Below, piece by piece: positions 35,130 through 46,188 of a stretch of DNA of 64,000 bases (position 1 is its first letter; every line of letters begins with the position of its first letter). The stretch is from Podospora comata (Eukaryota; Ascomycota; Sordariomycetes; Sordariales; Podosporaceae): the NCBI GenBank assembly GCA_017354895.1, contig CP071498.1, positions 930,001-994,000 on the forward strand, given 5' to 3'. The position numbers and the translations under genes are program-made. A model generated the notes under the pieces. That model was not told where the DNA came from. It searched no databases and saw only the letters and a program-made list of their open reading frames with translations.

Positions 35130-35162
35130 AAAAAAAAAAAAAGAAAAAAAAGAAAAAAAAAA
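35130..35162. repeat. Poly(A) tract interrupted by single G
   Basis: Adenine runs of 8-12 bases separated by single guanines, about 450 bases beyond the MMS22 stop. It is non-coding low complexity; no reverse-transcribed copy is recognisable next to it. Confidence 0.8.
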
Positions 35163-35597
35163 GGAATTTGCTAGACTAGGATATAGCAGCTTATCTATCC
35201 CCTCTTACTAACCTTCACAGTCCTTCTTTCTCTTTTCGACTTCCAAAGACTACAATAACACCATTCCCTGTGTTGTTATTTCTTTCCACTCCCTTCTCAC
35301 AATCTAGCCCCAAACGAATAAAGTTTGGATTCCCCGGATAATTCCGCACTTTTGTCTCTTCCACTACCTACTGCCTGCCTTTCATCACCCAACACATCCC
35401 ACTCTACCCATGTCACGAAGAAGACGGAGTAGTCAGTATACTACCCATACTTACCAACATCACCACCCAAGTACACAACCCCGCCATAAAACCCAGAGAA
35501 GAACCCATATCCGTAATCTTGTAGTATATGTTCTCTAAATTCTAACCTCCACTCCCTCTATACCCTTCTCCCACCTCTATATATCCCCGTCCCATCC

Positions 35598-38500
35598 CTA
35601 AAACACCAAATCCCCCTCCCACCCCAACCCTCTCCCTCTACCCCTACCCCTTTCCACTCCCTTCAACCACCTCCCCGCCTCCTCCCTAACCCTCCTTTCC
35701 ACCACCCCCTCCACCAACGGAACAAACCCAACCCCCTTCCTCTCCTGCGGTTTATTCCCCTGCTGCGTCCCCTGCGTAGAAGTAAATCCACTACTCCCCC
35801 CCAGCGTCCTCCCCAACGCACTACCACCCAACCCCGCCATCTTCACCTCCACAAACCCCTCCCCGACCACCACCCAGTCCCTTCTCACGTCGTTGACGAT
35901 CTGCTTGCTGAACATCCCTACCCTCGGGTTACTTCCAACTGGCAAGGACGACACCAATGTTGAGCCCATCGGGGAAGTGGTCATGGAGGTAAGGGTTGTT
36001 AATGTTTCATCCAGCTCCTCCATCACCTCCCCCAACTCGTCAGCTGAGTTGGCCGAGTTGTACAAGTAACAAACCAGGCTAGGTTTGAGCATATTAGCCA
36101 GCCTGAGCAGCACAGCCAAAACATGCCGCTGGTCAAGTCTTGTCTGGCTAGATAACGACTTGACAATCTTCACCAACGATCCCAAAAGTGTGATCGCGTG
36201 AGCAATATCCTCATCACCCGTAAGCTCCCTCGCACAACCGGGCCCCTCTGGCAAAAGGATACCCCCCAGCGCAGTGACATAAACCTCAAGCAAAACCCAA
36301 CTGTTGCCCTCCTGACAAGCAGCCTGCACAACAGCCGGTAGCATAAACTCCAGCATAAACGACCGAACATGCCCATTCTCAGTCATTGCCCTGGCGAGAA
36401 TCGTCGTCTCCGACTCAAGCCTGTTATTCCCAATGGCAACCTTGAAATTATTCCACAGGTAATGAAACAGCTGCGGCACCGCAGTCGAATCCTTCTCTCC
36501 TAGCCGCACACCATAAGCAATGATACCGGCGGTGTGCAACTGGGGATCCTGCAAGCCAGGCGAGTAATCCAGACTTGGCTGAGTAAAAAACTGATCCGGG
36601 GGGCAGATCCCCACGCCGTGGGATTTGATCAGAGAGATCACCTGTCGAACAAAAGAGATGTACCGCTCGTGTTCTTGCTGGCTGTTGTTGTTGTTGTTGT
36701 CTAGACGGAGAAAGGCGAGGTCTTCCTTGATTTTTTGCATAGCCAACTGGAGGATCTTGGAGAACTCCTCGCGATGTTCTTTGGCTTTTTGGAGCCCGGC
36801 TTCTCGGAGGGTCTTGCGCATGTAGTGGATTGCAGCGGCAAAGTAATCTAGGTTGGCGTTGTAGTTTGGCGAGGAACCGATTGAGACGGCGATCCGTTCG
36901 AGGAAGGGGAAGCCCCGGGTCTTGAGGACCTCGGCGAGGTAGTTCTCGTAGCAGAAGAACCTTTGGGGTTTGAGGACTGAGAGAACCCATAACCCTAGCA
37001 TGCTGAGGCCGAGGTCCTTAAAGTCAAAGATGGAGTTTTTGAGCAGGGTGGCGATGAACAGGGGCAGGTACTTTCTGTCCTGGGTGTTCAACCTCTTGGG
37101 CAGGTCGGAAAACATCGAGTGTTTCCCAGGGACGAAGTAAGCCGAAAGGGGCGTGACCCGGTTGTTGACGAGCCGGGAAGCAACCCTTGCCCCTACGGTC
37201 ACGACCTTTTCGACGCAGGATGCCTGTTTTGTTTGTCTCCCAAAAGACTTTGGTTGAGGGAGGCCCATGACGGTGCGGGTCATCCAGAAAAAGTCTCTTG
37301 TCAAGTTCTCGTTGATCCACAACACAGCCTCCTCGACGTGACCACTGTCTGCGTTCTCTGCTTCCATAAAGTCGCTCGAGTAGTGCTCCTCGGACGCCTC
37401 ATCAATACGGCCCATGAAGTGGTCGAGGGTGTCGATAGCCACACGCAGAATGCCCCAGTCAACGCCAGGAGACTGGAAGTCGAGGCTCGTGAATGTTTTT
37501 TGTAATTGCGCTGGATAAAACTGTCAGTCAAGACCTCAAAGAAGCCACCAAGCGAACCAACTTACGTGTATTCAACCCGTAAATCGCTGCCTCCAGCGAA
37601 GGAGCCCGCTGCAAAACATCCAACGAGGCTTTGAGACAAACAAACAGCACATCCAACGCCGTAGTCTTGTTCTTGGCAATCATCTCATCCTTCATCTCCT
37701 TTGTAATACCTGCCATCATCTCGCTCGACAGGTCACGGAATTGCTGCTCAATATCCGAGGCCGCCGACAGATACTGGTCCAGGATTTGGTTGAACACGTT
37801 GTTCCGCCACGACCTGAACGGCTCAAATGCTGCACGGCCTTCATTCTTGGCTATCACGAACCGAGCAAGCTGGTTCCAGGCCCGAACATTAATCAAGCAA
37901 GCCTCCTTGTGAGCGCTTGCTGGAGTGACCAGCTTCTCGATAAGATGGACACCCGGCCGTAGATTTGGCGGGGCAACCCAGAACAGGGTGCAGAGGAGAT
38001 CGTGATGGTTGCGGAGGGCAGCGAGATCATGCTGGTGAATTGTGCATTCCTTGAGGTACTGTCGGTTATGGTTCGGCAGTGTCCTGGCCACAAGATTCCT
38101 AATATCGTTTGTCCGTTCAAGTTGCTTGAGCCTCTGAATAGCCAAGGCCAGCAGCTTGATGAAGATGTGAAAGCACCGGTCGTCTGGCTCTATCATGAGT
38201 GAAGGACTGCGATCAAGCTCCTCCAAAAACTGTGGAGACTTGTACACCTCCTCGTTCCTGAGGTTCTCCAAATTTTGCGAACCGAAAAAGTCGAAGATTG
38301 TGCCAATGATAGTAGTACACTTCCGCCAACCCCATTGCTGAACCAGGAAGTGACATCTGGCCACAAGAGCGCGGCAGTACTCGTTGAAGCTGGGTGGCTG
38401 TCGAGGGTTCGACTTGTACAGCCCAAAGACGCGGTCCATGAGCTTGCGAGGCAGTAGCCAACCCTCGATAGGGGCTGTCTTTCTCATGCCAGGAATGAGA

Positions 38501-41500
38501 ATACCGGAATCGTCAATCTCAGTCAGCGGCAGCAAGGTAAACATGTCCTGCCAAAGGGTCTCAAAGGCTTGCGCATCCTGACCGGAAGCCGCCCCATTGC
38601 TGAGCTGGGCAGCGTGGACAATATCCCAGAAACCACTTCTTGGAATATTGGCGTTCTCCAGCACTCTCATCAACACCACCCAACAATGGACGAGGACACG
38701 GTCCGATCGGACACCGCGTTCCCTGAATGAAAGACGCTGCAAGTCACCATATAGGTCCCGCAAGTCTTCTAACCCAAGGTACAAAAGACGCGTCACAGTG
38801 GCCGAAGCCAACTTCTTGAGCAGATCCTCAACTTTCATAGCCTGGGTCAGGTTGACACCCGCCCGGGATATCGAGCGCACCGCGAGCAATGCCACACAAA
38901 AGCGAGATGCAACATCTACGCTATCGATCTTGTTTCGGCCAGGAACATCGCCCAGGTTGACAGACCCCCACCGAGTGACGAAGCTGCTGAATACTTCCAG
39001 ACATCTCGACACAAAAGCCTTTTCTCGAAGCTCGTCGTCAATGCTCATCGACTCCAAGATGTACCTGACAATGAAGTCAGCCGCCTCAACTGGCTTCTGC
39101 CCGTCCAAAACAGTTTCCGCCGGGTCAGCTGCCAGCTGGTCAGAAACCCAATCGACCAATATTCCGAGTTCCGACGAGGTCTGGTCGTTCCAGATGCTCC
39201 ACCTGAGCGTCTGCTGGTCAAAAACGAAACAGGTGGAGGCCTTTTGGTGGCGGATCCTCTCAGCTAGTGAAGGCTCGACTGCTTTTCGGACAATCCCACG
39301 GCCGAGGAGTGTGCTCTCATGGAAGAACACACCCATGTCAAGCGGGAAGATGTCAAAGTGCTGGGTATAATGACTGCCATATGGACCCAACCCCTGAAGC
39401 TTGTTCGCCGCCTGATCAATCTGCTGCTGCTGCTGCTGTTGCTGTTCAACAACGGCGAAAGCAGCAGGTAAAGGATCATTTGCAAGGGTATATTGGGGAG
39501 CTTCTGTATCGATTTGTTGCGGCCGTTGCCTTTTCCGATACCTCGACTTTGAGCTCTTTTTAGGCGTTCTTGCTGATCCAGGAGCAGGTTCGGGAACAGT
39601 TGTCTCATCTTCACTTTGATGGGCCAGCTCTTGAAGTGTGAAATCCGCACCCAAGGCCCGACCAAGCCCATCCGTTGCTGGTAGATTCAACACAGCCCCA
39701 GCTCTTCTGTAGTAGGCATCAAGTTTCCGCTTTCTGGCCGCTAGTCGCTGTCGTTTATCCTCATCTTCATCTTCTTCCAACTGGGCGGGTCGGAACTGTG
39801 GCTCGCGATCTGGCACATTATTCCTTGGTGGCGGTTTGGGTCGAGAGATGGAGGGTGTTCGAGCTAGCTCACGAGGTGCTGGAATAACTTCCACCGTGAC
39901 GAATGAGTCAAAACCACTTTGCCTGATCAACTTGCGAGAAACAGGGGTACCAGAGGCAGGGGGTCTTTTAGGTGTTGGGTTTTTCGAGATTTCTCTCAGG
40001 GCTGGCCTGGGCTTCGGTCGCGGTGCTCGACTTACAACCGGAGCCGTAACCCTAGGCTTTGTCTTACCAGACTTCCAATCCTGAAGAGTTGACAGTGCGT
40101 CAACATTGTCCCTGCGGTTGGCCAAGCGGATACTCTTCTGTGTTGGACTATCCTTTCCGAGGTCTGGCCTTTTGCGGACAGTACGTGCAGCTATCTTGAT
40201 AAACTTGGGAGCATCGGGTTCTAGAACATCGAGAATACTGAGCAAGGGTGGTGTTGCTGCCCTTTTTCGAGTGCTGTGTTTCGCTGAAGTAGCATTTCCT
40301 TCCCGTCTTCGCTTCGCTGACGCCTTTTTGTAATATGTCGAGGGCGAGGATCTCGATGGACCAAGAGCCTGCGTAATTTTGGGCTGCCGCATATGTTGAC
40401 CAGGAAGCCCTTTGAAAACAGACTTTCCGGTCGTGCTTTTCTGTTTCTTTGCCCTTTTGGACGTGTTGAAAGAACCGGATCGCCTCTTGTTGCCGGGAAG
40501 CATCCAATCGACAAAATCTTCCTCAATCACGGAACCTGCATCATCTTCGATGATCAACACATTCTCGGTATCTGACAAGGACCTTTCCGTTGTCAAAGTA
40601 GGTCGCTGAGCCGGCGGGCTATCCGAATCATCCGAGTCATCGAATAATGGGAACTGTGTTGATACAGGCGGTCTACTTTGAGTACTTGGTTTCGGGAGTG
40701 CCACGCCCTTCCTGAATGGCTGCTCAACCAAAGGTTCAGGACTTCGTCGTGCTTGTCGAGCAGGTTTCTGCTGATTATTTGCTTGATTCAACCTCAACCA
40801 CGAGGCTGGAAGAACCCCGCGAATTCTTTTGCTGGTCTCGCGAATCACATCGGAGTCGCTGTCAGAGCTGTGCCGGGAGCGAACTGACTCAGCATCGCTG
40901 CCTTCGCCCTCGTCATCCTCGTTGATCATGATTGGAGAGCCGGGGGTTTGAGTACGGGTCCTAGATCTATTGTTAATGTTTGGAGGAGACGATGATACAT
41001 CATAGACGACAGGCGGCAGAACGATAGGTGGAACCACTCTCCGCTGAGGTGAAGATCCAGGAGATGAGTCCAGCACAGTCCTCAGCCTTTTCCTGGCAGA
41101 CAACTGGCCGGAGAGTTGACGTTTAAGCTTCCGTGGCCGACCCCTTTTTCTCGGGCCTGGTTGAAGCCTGTCCAGAGGCGGAAATTCCTCATCATTAGAA
41201 AGGCTGGTGGCGTCCGTCTGTGTGCCGAGGGTTTGCTGACTACTAGTTCGCAAGTGGTGGGCTGGAGACGGTTTTGATGTAGAAGGAGAGAGAGCCAGTT
41301 CATCATTGTCATTTTCAAACAACAAAGGGCCGCTTTCTTCGGTATCTTGAAGCAGACCTCGTCCACTGGCCTCCTGACTGTCCTCCTCAGCTTGGTACTC
41401 CTGTTCTTGAGAATCATCCTCGTCGGCGGCCCTCCGGGCTGATTGGGACGCCTGTTCAACTCTGATGGGTTTTACGCCATGTGACTTCATGAAACTTGTG

Positions 41501-42189
41501 TACCGGACATTTTCTATCATGTATGGGTGCTGCTGAATAGGTTTTCGTGGTCTCAAAGAGCGCTCCAGCCGAACAGCAGTTCTCCGGGCCAGCTCATCGC
41601 CATCATCTGCCGGTATTTCGCGGTTTTGTGGCGAACTGGGAGCGGCATGGGACCGCAACGGGGATCCGGGAGGGGTTGGCGTCCTGGAAAGGATGCTCGG
41701 AGGCGAAGAAAGCGGCGAAAGAGAGGACGATGTAGTCACTCGGACATAGCCAGTAGATATCTCGTCCTCCAAGAACTCTTGTTGATTCGTAGTGACCTCG
41801 GTAGACTCATGCGAGTGCTCTGGTTCAAGCCTTCGGTAGGTTCCATCGTTCGGAGCGGTAGGAAGTGGTATTGGAATCTTCGGCTTCGGTTTGGGGGCTG
41901 GCTTCGCTATCGGTGATGATGGTTTTTGTGTTTGGAAAACAAAAGACGACGCGGGGGCCGGCGAGGAGCCTGGAAAGTCCCAAATATCACCATTTTTCTG
42001 GGGTTGGGCAGCACGTTGTTCAGCTGTTGTGGTGGCTACGGCTGTAGTCGCTGCTGCATCTGCAGGTATGTCTGTCGAGGTACTAGTTCCGAGGTCGAGG
42101 TCAGGAATCTCGAGGTCGCTGTAGTCGTCGTCATCGAAGTTGTCGTCGTCCGAGTCTGGTACCTCTCCGAGTTCCCTCCAGTTTCTCAT
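35598..42189 (-). CDS. MMS22: Mms22/Mus7 replication-repair protein
   Basis: Large Mus7/MMS22-family protein, which in yeasts works with the Rtt101 ubiquitin ligase at damaged replication forks. Two exons, 42189-37566 and 37510-35598, give 2178 residues; the 55-nt intron (GTAAGT donor, CTGAC-type branch, TCCAG acceptor) joins GLNT to PQLQKTFTSLDF in frame. The first 900 residues are disordered and acidic, starting MRNWRELGEVPDSDDD, a hallmark of the family. DIWDFPGSS lies at 68-76. A CAG-type glutamine run sits near 39430. The family core begins around residue 930 (YTQHFDIFPLDMGVFFHEST) and continues as a helical array to the end. The last 80 codons are strongly G-rich on the coding strand. 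The 5' end faces COX5 in a divergent arrangement. Confidence 0.92.
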
Positions 42190-43425
42190 GGCTTCGTATG
42201 GTCATGTCCGTAGGATTTGATGCATCATGGTCTTCTGCTCCCTGGAAACCATCAAGTGTTACTGAAGCACGGATCACGTTCATCAATGTTGAATGAGACG
42301 CGTAAACTGGTCTCAAAACGCGACGTGATGCCAATGGTGGGGCTCTCAGCACTGGCCACCGCGTTGATGAGTGCCGTTTTGCACTTGGGCTGGCAGCAGA
42401 AACGGTGAAACAATTCCGTATTGGGCCCGTAATTACGCTCACATATACACCGTCCGTTTTTTTGGCGAGAGGCCACTCCGTTGACATGCAAAACCGATCT
42501 TGATCCATTCATAGTGGTGGTGAAGAGCAATTCTCAGCCACAACTTATTGCCAACATGGGCGCCCAAGGGAAATTTTTTACAATCGCTGCGGTGGTGGCC
42601 CTCGGGATAGCAAATGGTAGGGCGTTCTGATTTGATGAAAGCATAACATCGGACTAAGAAACAATAGGATACTACACATTCAACCCGAGCTTGAAAGAAG
42701 CCAAGGAGAAAGCAGACGGAACATATCTCAGGTATGGGACCAGGAGAACTTGTGTGATTGATCAATGCTCATGTTAAATAGTAAAACCTTGGAGAACCAA
42801 GACGCTCAGAAGAAGACTGCTAGTCAAGAGTACAAGAAGTCAACGAGTCAATGAGGGGCACTTGTTGAGAAATGACTGAAGGGCAGACGCGAAAGATCTC
42901 TTGATAAATTATACAGATACTCCTTGACAAATAGCTCCTCCTCTCATCATTTGCTCTCCTTTAACAAGAAGGTTCTCTTCCAACGTGCAACCTCTTGAGA
43001 TGTCTAGCGGGCTGGCTGGAGTTGCTAGCTCCAGAAATTGTTAAGAGCAGCTCTAAGAATTTGAGTGGATCGATTTCGTCACAGTGCAAATGGCACCTCG
43101 TTACGTCAATTCCCCTCCTCGGGCGGGGCGGAAAATGCCAAGGGCCCCGTTAGTTGCAATTAAGCGGGGAGTCCAGGACCAGGGCCCCCAATCAGACCAC
43201 TTCGAATTCCGAACTGGAAGGCCATCTGCCCGAAAAAAAGCTCGTCTGTGCATGACTTCACACATCACACAAAACAACGTCAACGAAGGAGCTCCAGGCC
43301 GCACGCCGCGCCGGTTACCCAATTAGACCCATCTCCTCTCCCCCACCAGCGTCGAATTTCCATCTTCCTACTCTCGCCCCGTCCGACCTCTTCGAATAGA
43401 CCGTAATACTACACATACCATCACC
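42190..43425. other. Divergent promoter region of MMS22 and COX5
   Basis: About 1.2 kb shared by two genes transcribed away from each other. The COX5 side has a CCAAT element and a pyrimidine-rich leader ending CACATACCATCACC before the ATG. No further gene is supported. Confidence 0.6.
43188..43194 (+). promoter_or_regulatory. CCAATCA box upstream of COX5
   Basis: CCAATCA matches the binding site of the HAP/CBC complex, which in ascomycetes controls many respiratory genes. It lies about 230 bases before the COX5 ATG. Function is inferred from position and gene type only; the motif is short enough to occur by chance. Confidence 0.35.
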
Positions 43426-44269
43426 ATGTCTTCCGCCGTCCGTAACGCCCTTGTGCGCGCCAGCCGCCCGGCTACCGCGGCCCTCGGCCGCCGTGCTGCC
43501 ACCACACACGCCATCTCCAACCCTACGCTGGCCAACATCGAGAAGAGATGGGAGGCCATTCCCCCTGCGGAGCAGGCCGAGCTCTGGATGTCTCTGCGCG
43601 ACCGCATGAAGGGTAACTGGGCTGAGCTTACCATTGCGGAGAAGAAGGCCGGTAAGTTGCGGGTGCCAAGACTTTCATCATCATCAATACCACCGCCGCC
43701 GAACACACATGAAGCTCTCGCGATAGGGGCTTGGAGCTATGGGGCAGCTGGGGACAATTGATAGGGATGGGAAGCGGCAGTATGGGAAGCTTGCTGGGAA
43801 TTTGGGAAGCTTCAAGGAGCTTGTTGGGCTGTACTGCCGTCACCACCACATCCCGGCTCTCGGCCCTTATCATCGACCAATATGTCATGGAACCAGACAG
43901 AAGCTAACTCGAGCTCAGCCTACTGGATCGCTTTCGGTCCTTGGGGCCCCCGCACCGAACCTCCCCAGGGTGAGGGCAAGAAGGTCTTCCTCTACACTGT
44001 TATCGGTCTCGGCGTCAGCGCTGCCGTCTTCGGCGCCATGCGCGCTTTCGCCAAGCCCGCCCCCGCGACCATGACCAAGGAGTGGCAGGAGGCGACAAAC
44101 GAGTACCTCAAGGTGCGTACAATATCAAACTGGCTTGGGACTCGGATGGACAGATATGCTGACATACAATTGCTGCTCCCAGGCTCAAAACTCCGACCCC
44201 TTGACCGGTATCTCGTCCGAGGGCTACAAGGGCAAGGGCCACATCCAGTCCCCCTCATCAAAGGCTTAA
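43426..44269 (+). CDS. COX5: Cytochrome c oxidase subunit 5 (COX IV family)
   Basis: Nuclear-encoded subunit of respiratory complex IV in the mitochondrial inner membrane. Three exons, 43426-43651, 43919-44112 and 44183-44269, encode 168 residues. The N-terminus (SSAVRNALVRASRPATAALGRR) is a basic amphipathic targeting sequence. The matrix part contains the family block NPTLANIEKRW and AYWIAFGPWGPR; a single membrane span follows (VFLYTVIGLGVSAAVFGAM, about 99-117), then a short intermembrane tail ending GHIQSPSSKA. Intron 1 is unusually long for this window (267 nt, GTAAGT donor, CTAAC branch, CTCAG acceptor); intron 2 is 70 nt (GTGCGT donor, GCTGACA branch). Both keep frame, and only the spliced product matches the family. 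A CCAAT box lies upstream. Confidence 0.95.
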
Positions 44270-46188
44270 ATCAACAGGTCCGGTTTCTTTTGTCGTTAGA
44301 CGCAATACTACTACTCACCGGGCAAATATGCCTGGATATCACGATTCTGAAGAAGAGTCTGGGGAGAAGAACATTGAGAAGGGGGGCGGAGCATTGGAGG
44401 TTACTGGTGCTAAAAACTGGATGGGGGTGTAAATACTGTACAATGCTGACAATGCGACATCGTTTCCTATTTCACGGTGGATTTCCTGTGGTGGTCTGTT
44501 TTCATATCTCATACCCCGAAAATTGTTGATGACCCAACTCAATAAATGTTTGCAGAATTCCATATTCGCCCTGCTCTCGTGGCAGGGTATGAGCTCCTTG
44601 TGGAAGATGAGGTCATGGCTGCGAGTTAGCAAGGACGCCCATATCAACGGATTTTGACGGGTCCGGGAAAGGCGATCCACTCTCCAACACACACACCAAT
44701 GACATGATATCACATGCTTGAGGCTCGGATAGGGCTCGAGTAAGGGATTGAGAGAGGCTCCGGGGAAGTGTACTGGGAACCGTGATGTCGAGTGAGGGGT
44801 GATAGCTATTCTTCGCCTCCATATTAGCTGCTGCATACCTGGTCGTACTGGTGTAGAGCATCCCAGGTGGCATCTATGTTTGCCCCTGTGTACGATACGC
44901 TCATGTACGTTTATCTCATCCTTTAAGTTCATAGCAAGGACTATAGTAGTAACCTTGTTTGTCGGTAGACCTTGATTGAGAACGGCACCATAACTGCCCA
45001 TAGACATACTGATGGCTACCTATCTGCTCGTATCCCGAGTATAGGTGTCTCAGGGTTACATCCCCTAGCTACACAACCGCAACTGTAGCCTCGTGTGTGT
45101 GTGTGTGTGTAAGCAGACACTATTGCCATTTTGACGGTCACACAATTTTGCAACAGCTTTCTTTCATGTGATAGCTCACTGAACACCACCAGCTAGCTAT
45201 CTAACTCACTTTGAGATAGCTTTCCAAGCACGAACCAACCTACCCCGCGCTCTTTCTTGGTCACCGCCACTCGGCAGCAGCCCCATCATCATCATCATCA
45301 ACCCCTCTCTGGGATATTTCCACAGAATATTGATAAAAGTCAGAAGAGACTCGGGTTGTTAAAAATGCCATTTAACGCCTTCGACGGCAAGGGCGTGCAT
45401 CCCGGCTGAATACCACATGCTGCAGCACGTCAAAAAGGATCTGTAACCTTTCCCAGCCTCAGACAATTCAAGAGGATCATTGGCGGAAAAAAATCATTTA
45501 CTTTACCCCCCCTGCCGGAAGCCACGGTGCTGAAATTCAACCAGCGATTGGCGAACCAGACGTGGGGGGTGTTCCGGGAAGTCAGGGAAGGGAAGGGGAG
45601 TTTACCCTTTTTGTTGTTTTTGTTTTTTGCACATGCCAAAAGACGGGATCTTTTTGAGATAGAAAAAGAAAATGTCTCTCATAAACATGGCTTTTTCTTA
45701 TTTTGAGAGTTGGGGCTGAAGAAGCAAGCAACCTTTCTTTGTTAAGATCGACGCTAGAGGTGGTGGGTGATCTTGCTCTCGTTCAAAGGCAACACAAACT
45801 TTTGGGATTTTGTGCAACAATTGGGGACTGCCCTGTGGGAAAAAAGGTATGTCCTGGTGATGATGATGGGTTTTTTTTTTGCCATAGGGCCAACTAACTC
45901 TTGCTGAGGGTTTTTAAAAAGCCAGGGAACAATATCTTTTTGACTACCCTAGGACGAAACAGACAGACGAACCTGTTGATCTTGGTTGCGTCATTGGTGG
46001 AGACGGCGCCGTCGTCTGAACTGTCTCTCTTACTCTTGCCTGCAACTTACTACCTTACCCCCTTATACCTACCGAACTTCACGAACTTTTCCCACTACAC
46101 CTATTTTTCCCTCGCGGGGACGAAATTCCTAAATATCCCCTTGTTTCTTTGTTATATCGCCCCCCGCCGCGCATACGGAACGACAAAA
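44270..46188. other. Intergenic, COX5 3' flank and GUT2 promoter
   Basis: No gene is supported. It contains a TG microsatellite, an 8-bp-stem inverted repeat (45195-45221, AGCTATCT/AGATAGCT) and an inverted CCAAT (ATTGG at 45547-45551) about 640 bases before GUT2. The segment 45901-46188 is open in the GUT2 frame, but its codon use is leader-like (C/T-rich). Confidence 0.55.
45093..45110. repeat. (TG)n microsatellite
   Basis: About nine TG units in non-coding DNA between COX5 and GUT2. Confidence 0.9.

Larger units (their letters stand above)
25319..35597. other. Very long intergenic desert (about 10 kb)
   Basis: No frame here has recognisable domains, consistent codon use or plausible splice-linked partners; the longest (347 codons, 33131-34174, minus) is Pro/Ser/Cys-rich and unconvincing. 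I also looked for tRNA B-boxes and found none with a proper fold. The left end is the RGS promoter; the right end (35100-35597) is the 3' flank of MMS22, with poly(A) and pyrimidine tracts. Two small minisatellites are listed separately. A long upstream regulatory region or long non-coding RNAs are possible but not shown by the sequence. Confidence 0.55.
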
